64,000 bases of DNA from the NCBI RefSeq assembly GCF_003287405.1, contig NZ_PRLD01000007.1:62001-126000 (forward strand), read 5' to 3'. Source of the DNA: Faecalibacterium prausnitzii (GTDB lineage: Bacteria > Bacillota > Clostridia > Oscillospirales > Ruminococcaceae). Positions 24,963 to 32,030 of the stretch are shown here, one piece after another. Position 1 is the first letter of the stretch, and each line of letters begins with the position of its first letter. The position numbers and the translations under genes were made by a program. The notes beneath the pieces are model-generated. The model was not told where the DNA came from. It saw only the letters and a list, made by a program, of their open reading frames with translations, and did not search any database.

Positions 24963-26414
24963 ATGGTACATCAGTATCAATTAAACGGTTATAACATCGT
25001 GCTGGACACCTGCAGCGGCTCGGTGCACGTTGTGGACGAGGTGGCCTACGATGTCATCGCCATGTACCCGGAGCATACCGCAGACGAGATCGTTGCCGCC
25101 ATGCTGGCAAAGTACGGCAGCCGCCCGGACGTGACCGAGGAGGATCTGCGCCAGTGCATCGACGATGTGACCAGCCTGAAGGAAAACGGCAAGCTGTGGA
25201 GCCCGGATGTCTATAAGGACATGGCCTTTGACTTCAAGAACCGCAACACTGTGGTAAAGGCACTGTGCCTGCACGTTGCCCACAGCTGCAACCTGAGCTG
25301 CTCTTACTGCTTTGCCTCGCAGGGACGCTACCACGGCGACCGCGCCCTGATGAGCTTTGAGGTGGGCAAGCGCGCCATGGACTTCCTCATCGAGAACAGC
25401 GGCACCCGCCGCAATCTGGAAGTGGACTTCTTTGGCGGCGAGCCGCTGATGAACTTTGATATGGTCAAAAAGCTGGTGGCCTACTGCCGCGAGCAGGAAA
25501 AGATCCACAACAAGAACTTCCGCTTTACCATGACCACCAACGGTGTGCTGATCGATGATGATGTCATTGATTTCTGCAACAAGGAGTGCCACAACGTGGT
25601 GCTGAGTCTGGACGGCCGCAAGGAGGTCAACGACCGCTTCCGTGTGGACTGCGCAGGCAACGGCAGCTATGACCGCATCGTGCCCAAGTTCCAGGAGTTC
25701 GTCAAGAAGCGCGGCGACAAGAACTACTATATGCGCGGCACCTATACCCACTTTAACACCGACTTCACCAACGATATCTTCCACATGGCAGACCTTGGCT
25801 TTACCGAGCTGAGCATGGAGCCGGTGGTCTGCGACCCCAGCGACCCCAGCGCCCTGACCGAGGCGGATCTGCCCATCCTGAAGGAGCAGTACGAGATCCT
25901 TGCCAAGGAGATGATCAAGCGCGACCGCGAGGGCAGAGGTTTTACCTTCTACCACTACATGATCGACCTGACCGGCGGTCCCTGCATCTATAAGCGTATC
26001 TCCGGCTGCGGCTCCGGCACCGAGTACATGGCGGTTACCCCTTGGGGCGACTTGTACCCCTGCCACCAGTTCGTGGGCGACCCCAAGTACCTGCTGGGCG
26101 ATATCTGGAAGGGCGTTACCAACACCGCCGTGCGGGATGAGTTCAAGCACTGCAACGCCTACGCCCGGAAGGAGTGTCAGGACTGCTGGGCAAAGCTGTA
26201 CTGCTCCGGCGGCTGCGCTGCCAACTCCTACCATGCCACCGGCAGCATTACCGGCGTGTATGAGTACGGCTGCGAGCTGTTCAAAAAGCGCATGGAGTGC
26301 GCCATCATGATCAAGGTAGCCGAGAATCAGGAACTGGCAGCCAAGGGCATTGAGGTGCCCATTGAGCTGGGCTCCACCTGCAACGCCTGCGCTGACGGCG
26401 AAGCCTGCGAATGA
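24963..26414 (+). CDS. scfB: SCIFF radical SAM maturase
   Basis: A 483-residue radical SAM/SPASM enzyme that forms sulfur-to-alpha-carbon thioether crosslinks in the SCIFF peptide. The N-terminal 90 residues form a peptide-recognition (RRE-like) domain. The SAM cluster motif CNLSCSYC is near residues 106-113, followed by FFGGEPLMNFD. The C-terminal SPASM region has the cysteines of CxxxCHQF, C-x2-C and SGGCAANSYH that bind two auxiliary [4Fe-4S] clusters, and a terminal C-x2-C-x5-C. The start at 24963 is the inner of two ATGs. The stop overlaps the next gene (ATGA). Confidence 0.93.
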   Translation: MVHQYQLNGYNIVLDTCSGSVHVVDEVAYDVIAMYPEHTADEIVAAMLAKYGSRPDVTEEDLRQCIDDVTSLKENGKLWSPDVYKDMAFDFKNRNTVVKALCLHVAHSCNLSCSYCFASQGRYHGDRALMSFEVGKRAMDFLIENSGTRRNLEVDFFGGEPLMNFDMVKKLVAYCREQEKIHNKNFRFTMTTNGVLIDDDVIDFCNKECHNVVLSLDGRKEVNDRFRVDCAGNGSYDRIVPKFQEFVKKRGDKNYYMRGTYTHFNTDFTNDIFHMADLGFTELSMEPVVCDPSDPSALTEADLPILKEQYEILAKEMIKRDREGRGFTFYHYMIDLTGGPCIYKRISGCGSGTEYMAVTPWGDLYPCHQFVGDPKYLLGDIWKGVTNTAVRDEFKHCNAYARKECQDCWAKLYCSGGCAANSYHATGSITGVYEYGCELFKKRMECAIMIKVAENQELAAKGIEVPIELGSTCNACADGEACE

Positions 26415-27829
26415 GCATGACCACCCCCATCGTGGATTTTGTGCGCAGCTATGCACAGTCCGGCACCGCCCGGCTGCACATGCCCGGCCACAAGGGGCAG
26501 AGCCTTTTAGGCTTTGAGCCGCTGGATATCACCGAGATCTGCGGTGCGGACGAGCTTTACGCGCCGGAGGGCATTATTGCCGAAAGCGAAGCCAACGCCA
26601 CCCGGCTGTTTGGCACGGCACACAGCTATTACAGCACCGAGGGCTCATCTCAGTGCATCCGTGCCATGCTGTTTCTGGCGCTGCAAGGCGCACCGCAAAA
26701 CGGTAAGCGCCCGGTGCTGTTGGCTGCCCGCAACGCCCACAAGGCGCTGCTGTACGCGGCGGCGCTGTTGGATTTTGATATCCGCTGGCTCTGGCCGTCT
26801 GCGCAGGCAGAGGGCGCACTGTGCAGCTGCCCCGTCACAGCCGAAGCGCTGACCGGGGCTTTACACGCGCTGGCGCAGCAGGGGATAGAGCCCTTTGGCG
26901 TGTACGTCACCAGCCCGGATTATCTGGGCGGGGTGCAGGACATCCCGGCGCTGGCGGCGGTCTGCCGGGCGCAGGGCGTGCCGCTGCTGGTGGATAACGC
27001 CCACGGTGCCTATCTGCGTTTTCTGCCGCAGAACTGCCACCCCATCGCGCAGGGCGCGGCCATGTGCTGCGACTCTGCCCACAAGACCCTGCCGGTGGTC
27101 ACCGGCGGCGCGTATCTGCATCTGGCGCACGATGCCCCCGTGCAGGACGAAGCCGCCGTGCGGGGTGCGCTGGCGCTGTTCGGCTCTACCAGCCCCTCTT
27201 ACCTCATTTTGCAGTCGCTGGATGCCTGCAACGCGGTGCTGGCAGGGGACTACCCCCGGCGGCTGGCGCAGTGCTGCGCGGCGCTGGAAGGTCTGCGCCG
27301 CAGCCTGAACAAGGCCGCAGCGGCACGGCAGTGCCCGGTGCCGCTGGCAGTTGCCGGTGCGCAGCAGGAGCCGATGAAGCTCACACTGGATGCCGCCGCC
27401 CTTGGCTGCACCGGCACAGCGCTGGCAGAGGCTTTGCGCCGCGCACAGCTGGAGTGCGAGTATGCCGACCCCCGTTATGTGGTGCTGATGTTCACCCCGG
27501 AGAACCCGCCGCAGGACTTTGAACGCCTGCAAACGGCGCTGGAACAGCTTCTGGCTGCTGTGCCTGCCGGGCTGCCCCGCCCCGAGAACCGGGCAGGGGA
27601 GTTTGCCGCCTTGCAGCAGCAGGTGGTGCAGTGCTGTACCATCCGGCAGGCGGTGCTGGGCGCACAGGTGCGCATCCCGGTACACAAGGCACTGGGACGG
27701 GTGTGTGCCATGCCCACGGTGTCCTGCCCGCCCGCCATCCCTGTGGCGGTCAGCGGCGAGGAGATCACCCCGGCGGCTATCGCCCTGATGCAGCGTTATG
27801 GCATTGAGGAACTCTCGGTGCTGCGATAA
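26411..27829 (+). CDS. Orn/Lys/Arg decarboxylase family protein (YaaO-like)
   Basis: A 472-residue PLP-dependent enzyme of the group I basic amino-acid decarboxylase fold. Visible are MPGHKG near residues 19-24, the GTAHSYYSTEGSSQ cofactor phosphate loop near 60-75, the aspartate block LLVDNAHGAY and the Schiff-base lysine in DSAHKTLPVVTGG near 220-232. The C-terminal domain is short, as in the YaaO/SpeA-like Firmicutes proteins often encoded near recR, tmk or SCIFF genes. The ATG overlaps the maturase stop by 4 nt, so translation is coupled. The substrate (arginine or lysine) is not determined. Confidence 0.9.
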   Translation: MSMTTPIVDFVRSYAQSGTARLHMPGHKGQSLLGFEPLDITEICGADELYAPEGIIAESEANATRLFGTAHSYYSTEGSSQCIRAMLFLALQGAPQNGKRPVLLAARNAHKALLYAAALLDFDIRWLWPSAQAEGALCSCPVTAEALTGALHALAQQGIEPFGVYVTSPDYLGGVQDIPALAAVCRAQGVPLLVDNAHGAYLRFLPQNCHPIAQGAAMCCDSAHKTLPVVTGGAYLHLAHDAPVQDEAAVRGALALFGSTSPSYLILQSLDACNAVLAGDYPRRLAQCCAALEGLRRSLNKAAAARQCPVPLAVAGAQQEPMKLTLDAAALGCTGTALAEALRRAQLECEYADPRYVVLMFTPENPPQDFERLQTALEQLLAAVPAGLPRPENRAGEFAALQQQVVQCCTIRQAVLGAQVRIPVHKALGRVCAMPTVSCPPAIPVAVSGEEITPAAIALMQRYGIEELSVLR

Positions 27830-27841
27830 AAAATATTATTA

Positions 27842-27978
27842 TTTACCCCTTCAGCCGCCTGCGGCGACAGCTTCCCCAAGGGGACGCCTTATGGCTGTGC
27901 CGGAAAGCTGCCCGTTGCTACAAAAGCCGTCCCCTTGGGGAAGGTGGCTGCGACCAACGGGAGCAGACGGAAGGGGTA
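27842..27978. repeat. Palindromic intergenic repeat
   Basis: A unit of about 137 bp that begins TACCCCTTC and ends GAAGGGGTA, with an inner inverted pair CTTCCCCAAGGGGACG / CGTCCCCTTGGGGAAG. Its core and right half match the copy around 11630-11731 closely. Confidence 0.8.
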
Positions 27979-27991
27979 AGTAGGCTGAAAA

Positions 27992-28031
27992 TAAACGACC
28001 CACTGCATAAAACTTGCAGTGGGTCGTTTGC
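27992..28031. terminator. Bidirectional terminator between the decarboxylase and tenA genes
   Basis: AAACGACCCACTGCA / TGCAGTGGGTCGTTT hairpin between convergent genes, T-rich on the minus-strand side. Confidence 0.8.
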
Positions 28032-28041
28032 GTATCAAAGA

Positions 28042-28719
28042 CTAAATATCCGTCCGGGGTGTGGCGCACATCTCCCAGAAGTGCAGCTCGTGCTCCGAGC
28101 AGGCGCGGAAGATCGCGCGGCAGCGGGCGGCGCGCTCCGGCGAAAGGCCGGTGCAGGCGGCTTCGGCGCGTTCTGCCCATGCGCGGCAGGCGGCATCGTA
28201 GCCGGGGCCGGCGTAGTCCAGCACCAGCGCGCCGTAGTAGGTGTCCTTTACGGCGGGGGAGCGCTGCAAAAGCTTCTGGAACAGCCAGCCATAGCTCAGC
28301 ATACAGGGCAGGCAGGCCATCAGGCACTCGGCTTCCCCATCGCCGTTGCGGGCGGCGTCGATCATGCAGTCCAGATAAGCGCGGCTTTCCGGGCGCAGGG
28401 GCAGGGACTGGATATCGGCTTCCCGCAGGCCGTACTCTTCCAGATATCGCAGCCGGGTCAGATCCTCGTTCTCCTGCACGAAGGACAGCAGGGAATAGTA
28501 AGTGCGCATAGCCGCCATGGTGGTGGCCTTGGTCATGCCCCACGCAAAAATTTTGGCGTACTCCCGCAGATACAGGCTGTCCTCCACAAGGTAGCTTTTA
28601 AAGCAGTCCTCGCTCAGGGTGCCGTTTTCCATCTTTTGCAGAAACTCGGTCTGTAAGCACTGTTCCCACACGGGCAGGTCGGCCTGCACCAGCGCCGAAA
28701 CAAAGGGCAGGTCAGTCAC
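28042..28719 (-). CDS. tenA: TenA family thiaminase II-like protein
   Basis: A 225-residue all-helical TenA protein. Family members hydrolyse aminopyrimidine breakdown products of thiamine so the pyrimidine can be salvaged. Motifs: the helix EFLQKMENGTLSEDCFKSYLVEDSLYLREYAKIF, shown in part as YLVEDSLYLREYAK, then the active-site cysteine region ECLMACLPCMLSYGWL near residue 135, and a conserved terminal E-HxF/HFWE. I chose GTG at 28719 (GGGAG at 9 nt) over TTG at 28725. It overlaps the end of thiD by 8 nt, so the two are translationally coupled and together form a pyrimidine salvage pair. Confidence 0.88.
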   Translation of the reverse strand: MTDLPFVSALVQADLPVWEQCLQTEFLQKMENGTLSEDCFKSYLVEDSLYLREYAKIFAWGMTKATTMAAMRTYYSLLSFVQENEDLTRLRYLEEYGLREADIQSLPLRPESRAYLDCMIDAARNGDGEAECLMACLPCMLSYGWLFQKLLQRSPAVKDTYYGALVLDYAGPGYDAACRAWAERAEAACTGLSPERAARCRAIFRACSEHELHFWEMCATPRTDI

Positions 28720-29512
28720 GGACAAAATCTCCCTTCAGGTTGAAGGTGTGATCCATGGGCCCGGAGCCGTGCCCTAAATCCAGCATGGCAGACAGACAGC
28801 CGGAAATGTAGGCCTTGGCACGCTCCACGGCAGTGTCAAGGTCGTACCCCTTGGCAAGATTGGAAGCGATGGCGCTGGACAGGGTGCAGCCGGTGCCGTG
28901 GGTGTTGGGGTTTGCGATGCGCTTGCCCTTGAACCACTTGCCGGTGCCGCCGCGCCACAAAAGGTCGTCGGCATCGTTGATCTGGTGGCCGCCCTTGCAC
29001 AGTACGGCGCAGCCGTAGCGCTCGCTGATGGTGCGGGCAGCGGCTTCCATGTCGGCGGCGTTGGCAATGGTCATGCCGGACAGGATCTCCGCTTCCGGGA
29101 TGTTGGGGGTAAGCACCTCAGCCAGCGGCAGCAGCTTTTCGGTCAGCGCCTGCACGGCATCGTCCTGCAGCAGCTTTGCGCCGGAGGTAGCCACCATCAC
29201 AGGGTCCACCACGATATGCTTTGCGCCGTAGAAGTGCAGCCGCTCGGCGATGGTGTCGATGAGCGGGGCAGAGGATACCATGCCGATCTTCACCGCATCC
29301 GGGTAGATGTCGGTGAACACGGCATCAAGCTGCTGCGCCAGAAACTGCGGCGTAGTGTCAAAAATGGCGGTCACACCGGTGGTGTTCTGTGCGGTCAGGG
29401 CGGTAATGGCGCTCATGGCAAACACGCCGTTGGCGGTCATGGTCTTGATATCGGCCTGGATCCCGGCGCCGCCGCTGGAATCACTGCCGGCAATGGTCAA
29501 TGCAGTTTTCAT
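28712..29512 (-). CDS. thiD: Hydroxymethylpyrimidine/phosphomethylpyrimidine kinase
   Basis: A 266-residue ribokinase-fold enzyme that phosphorylates HMP and then HMP-phosphate in thiamine biosynthesis and salvage. It has the N-terminal TIAGSDSSGGAGIQADIKTM, the Q-N-T-T-G-V segment, KIGMVSS near residue 75, VVDPVMVATSGAKLL near 105 and the terminal anion-hole motif NTHGTGCTLSSAIASNLAKG near 205-225. A strong AAGGAG site precedes the ATG. It is the third gene of a tightly packed minus-strand operon and overlaps tenA. No TPP riboswitch was seen upstream of the operon. Confidence 0.94.
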   Translation of the reverse strand: MKTALTIAGSDSSGGAGIQADIKTMTANGVFAMSAITALTAQNTTGVTAIFDTTPQFLAQQLDAVFTDIYPDAVKIGMVSSAPLIDTIAERLHFYGAKHIVVDPVMVATSGAKLLQDDAVQALTEKLLPLAEVLTPNIPEAEILSGMTIANAADMEAAARTISERYGCAVLCKGGHQINDADDLLWRGGTGKWFKGKRIANPNTHGTGCTLSSAIASNLAKGYDLDTAVERAKAYISGCLSAMLDLGHGSGPMDHTFNLKGDFVRD

Positions 29513-29532
29513 AGATAAACACTCCTTGTTTT

Positions 29533-30429
29533 TTATTCGCCCAGTGCGGTGCGGAGGTTGTCCAGCACCTTTTTGCTCAGCAGCACAAAGGCCTGCTTGG
29601 TGCGGCCGGCGGACACATTGGCGCAGCGCACGTTTTCCCGGGCAAAGAAGTTCTCAGCCACGGGCCCCGCTGCGGCGCGGGTGTCGCAGAAAAAGCGTGT
29701 GCCGGGCAGGTTAAGCCACTTTTCCAGCGCAGCGGAGTCAAAGCCGGGGCCGATGGAGGTGTTGAACAGCACCTTGCCTACACCCAGCTGGGCAAACTCG
29801 TTTTCGCCCAGCAGCAGCACGTTCTTGTTCAGGCAGGTGAATACCACCTCGCTGTCCGCCAGCAGCTGGGGCAGGGGCTTGAAGGTCATACCGGCGGCTT
29901 CGGCGTCCGGCTTTGCGCTGCGGGCAAAGTAGCTGATCTCTGCGCCCATAAATTGCAGCGCATCGGCGATCATCCGGCCGGAAACGCCCAGACCCACGAT
30001 GCCCACCTTCAGGCCGGTGATCTCCACCGGCTCGTCCCGCAGCATGGACATCCCAAAGCCGTGCAGCAGGCCGGTCAGCTCGTGCAGAACGTACTCCACA
30101 ACGCCGCGGTCGCCGTAGTCCCGGATGCCCAGCACCTGGATGCCCCGGGTGCGTGCGTAGGCGATATCCACATTGGCGCTCTCCTCAGAGTACAGGCTGC
30201 AGCACATCCCGATATAGCGGATGTTGGGGCACTGCGCGATGACTTCCTTGCCCATGCGGGAGGTGTAGCTCAGCAGTACGGCATCGGCGTCTCCAATGCG
30301 GCGCACCATCTCATCGTCGCTGGCGGGTACGTCCCGGTACAGCACCACCTGCTTGGCGTAGCGGTGCAGCTCCTCCTCGGCAGAGGGGATCAGGCTGACA
30401 GGCTCAATGGCAACAAGCTTTTCAAACAT
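29533..30429 (-). CDS. D-2-hydroxyacid dehydrogenase family protein (NAD-binding)
   Basis: A 298-residue oxidoreductase with the two-domain fold of D-isomer-specific 2-hydroxyacid dehydrogenases. The nucleotide-binding motif is GLKVGIVGLGVSGRMIADAL near residues 140-158, preceded by the N-terminal catalytic half (SYTSRMGKEVIAQCPNIRYIG). The expected catalytic Arg (FNTSIGPGFD region) is replaced, and the final His/Trp block is unusual (RFFCDTRAAAGPVAENF), so the substrate may be atypical. It lies 18 bp after the aspartate-dehydrogenase-like gene and 20 bp before thiD. The role in this operon is unknown. Confidence 0.82.
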   Translation of the reverse strand: MFEKLVAIEPVSLIPSAEEELHRYAKQVVLYRDVPASDDEMVRRIGDADAVLLSYTSRMGKEVIAQCPNIRYIGMCCSLYSEESANVDIAYARTRGIQVLGIRDYGDRGVVEYVLHELTGLLHGFGMSMLRDEPVEITGLKVGIVGLGVSGRMIADALQFMGAEISYFARSAKPDAEAAGMTFKPLPQLLADSEVVFTCLNKNVLLLGENEFAQLGVGKVLFNTSIGPGFDSAALEKWLNLPGTRFFCDTRAAAGPVAENFFARENVRCANVSAGRTKQAFVLLSKKVLDNLRTALGE

Positions 30430-30447
30430 GACGGACTCCTCCTTATA

Positions 30448-31248
30448 TTAGTAGAAGCAGACGGGCGAAGCCAGATTGCGCAGCAGGGAGACGGCGCTCC
30501 AGCCCGCAATGGCGCTGGTGGAGGAGCAGATATCTACCACAGCCTTTACGCCCTCGATCTCGGCAGTGATGCAGTGGTCATCGCCCACCCAGCCGGGCAC
30601 GGAGTGCATGGTCACACCGGTGATCTCGGGACCGGTGGTGGCCAGAGAGGTAGCCACCGCCACGTTCACCCGGCGGGGGAAGGTAGCAATGGCCTGTTTT
30701 GCGTTGCCGGTGAACACGGTGGTCTTTTCGGTGTCGGTCAGCAGGTGCTCTGCCCATACCGGCGTGTTGCGGAAGCCCTTTGCACCGGTGTGGGTCTCGA
30801 TGCCGGCAGTCTCCGGCAAGCCCTGCGCCTGTGCCATCAGGGTGACGGTCTGCAGCACATCAAAGCCGCCGATGGCACCGCTGGCCAGATGCACCTTGGC
30901 GCCGCCCTCCACGGCGGCTGCCTTGACCTGTGCGTAGAAATCCAGATCCGCAAAGGCACCGATGGACAGAATGACCAGATTCACGCCCCGCTTCAGCACC
31001 GGGATGGCCATAGCACGCACCGACTCCACCGAAGCGGCCTCCACGATGTACTCCGGCTCAAGCGCCAGCAGCGCGTCCACGTCCTCACAAACAGCGCAGC
31101 CGACATTGGCGGCGGTCTTTTCAGCCGAGGCGCGGGTGCGGCTGGTCACGCCCACCAGCTCGTAGTCCGGCAGCAGACCCTTCTTCCACGCGTCAACCAC
31201 GATGTTGCCCAGAAAGCCGCAGCCCACAATACCCAATTTTGTTTTCAT
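30448..31248 (-). CDS. Aspartate dehydrogenase-like oxidoreductase
   Basis: A 266-residue NAD(P)-dependent protein of the aspartate dehydrogenase/DUF108 family. The Rossmann motif is LGIVGCGFLGNIVVDAW at residues 5-21. Further family blocks are EYIVEAASVESVRA, SIGAFAD, HLASGAIGGFDVLQ (catalytic-site region near 130-143), NVAVATSLA and the terminal VDICSSTSAIAGWSAVSLLR. Such enzymes oxidise L-aspartate to iminoaspartate, a NAD precursor, or work in amination. It is the first gene of the minus-strand operon with a GGAG site. No nadA/nadC is nearby, so a NAD role is unproven. Confidence 0.85.
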   Translation of the reverse strand: MKTKLGIVGCGFLGNIVVDAWKKGLLPDYELVGVTSRTRASAEKTAANVGCAVCEDVDALLALEPEYIVEAASVESVRAMAIPVLKRGVNLVILSIGAFADLDFYAQVKAAAVEGGAKVHLASGAIGGFDVLQTVTLMAQAQGLPETAGIETHTGAKGFRNTPVWAEHLLTDTEKTTVFTGNAKQAIATFPRRVNVAVATSLATTGPEITGVTMHSVPGWVGDDHCITAEIEGVKAVVDICSSTSAIAGWSAVSLLRNLASPVCFY

Positions 31249-31403
31249 ATCCGTATCCTAAACTCCTTTTTCTGCCTGTGGCAGCATATTCAAAGCCAGT
31301 ATACCATACCGGGCACAAAAAGGGAAATGATGTTTGCGGCAGCCCGGCGGTGCAGGACATAAAAAGTTAACAAAATAAATTACAAAAAAATTACAATACC
31401 CTA
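31249..31403. other. Intergenic region upstream of the minus-strand operon
   Basis: Contains a TATACT-like -10 box on the minus strand near 31297-31302 for the aspartate-dehydrogenase operon. The rest is AT-rich with no gene. Confidence 0.4.
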
Positions 31404-31432
31404 TTGCAAAACGGTTTCAAAAGAGTTACAAT
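31404..31432 (+). promoter_or_regulatory. Promoter of a candidate small RNA
   Basis: TTGCAA (31404-31409), exact 17-bp spacer, TACAAT (31427-31432). No gene with a ribosome site follows within the next 580 bp. Confidence 0.7.
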
Positions 31433-31438
31433 ATGGTT

Positions 31439-31620
31439 ACAGCAAGGGCAAAGCCCCAAGGCTGTGTGTGAAATCTTTTTCTTCTTGTTTTTTGGGATAC
31501 TGGGCGCGGATCCTCCTCCTCCGGCTGTTCTCCTTCACAGCTATGATCCATGCGCCGCACAGGCAGTGTCCCGCTTCGTGTGCAAAAGGGCTCGTCCGAT
31601 GTTCCGGACGAGCTTTTTTG
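31439..31620 (+). ncRNA. Candidate structured small RNA with a C-rich loop
   Basis: About 180 nt lie between a near-consensus promoter and a strong terminator, with no ORF that has a ribosome site. A nested rod-like helix is evident: GGGATACTG (31494-31502) with CAGTGTCCC (31564-31572), GGCGC with GCGCC, GGATC with GATCC, and a tip hairpin GGCTGT/ACAGCT. The inner loop carries CCTCCTCCTCC (31512-31522), complementary to Shine-Dalgarno sites. It could be a 6S-like RNA, a C-rich trans-acting regulator or a guaB leader; I cannot decide among these. Confidence 0.5.
31589..31620 (+). terminator. Terminator of the candidate small RNA
   Basis: GCTCGTCCG-ATGTTC-CGGACGAGC hairpin followed by TTTTTT. 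Confidence 0.85.
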
Positions 31621-31759
31621 CATTCTGTAAGCTCTGATTTGCCTGCAAAAGTGATACTTCAAAAATCAAAGTATGACCAATGCCTAAAAACGCTTGGCAA
31701 TTTGTCTGTTTTTCCGCAAAGGACAATTATAAAGTTTGGCGCGGCAGGGGTTTGTATTC

Positions 31760-31789
31760 TTGCGGGCTTTGTGGTAAAGTATATACAAT
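31760..31789 (+). promoter_or_regulatory. Probable promoter of guaB
   Basis: TTGCGG (31760-31765) and TATACAAT (31782-31789), spacing 16-18 bp depending on the -10 chosen. It leaves a leader of about 235 nt that includes the long hairpin element. Confidence 0.5.
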
Positions 31790-31846
31790 CAATTTATAGG
31801 CAGCAAACATGAAGGATTTTGATGCTGATCTTTATCGGATGCGTTA

Positions 31847-32011
31847 AAGGTGTATCTGGAAACAAAGAAAATGACGAATATTTCGCAAGCACAAGCGGGA
31901 TTTAAGGCAAATAGCCGCAGGAATCCTTTGTGGATTTCAAGGCTGTTTAACGCAAAATCCAGCTGTGCTTGTAGAAATAGGCTAAATTTTCGACTTTTCA
32001 GATACACCCTA
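31847..32011. mobile_element. Long near-palindromic MITE-like element in the guaB leader
   Basis: A 165-bp imperfect palindrome. The ends are AGGTGTATCTGGAAA and its near reverse complement TTTTCAGATACACCCT, and similarity between the two arms continues inward (GCAAGCACAAGC / GCTGTGCTTG and GGGATTT / AAATCC). Because of the symmetry both strands translate to look-alike peptides beginning MYL, which is an artefact, not a gene. Such structures are typical of miniature inverted-repeat elements; a clear target duplication was not found. It separates the guaB promoter from its ribosome site. Confidence 0.65.
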
Positions 32012-32030
32012 AGAGAAAAGGAGTTTGATT

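Noticed and set aside
30476-31362. Plus-strand ORFs opposite the aspartate-dehydrogenase-like and hydroxyacid-dehydrogenase genes
   Set aside because: Antisense shadows; the minus-strand genes have good ribosome sites and clear Rossmann motifs.
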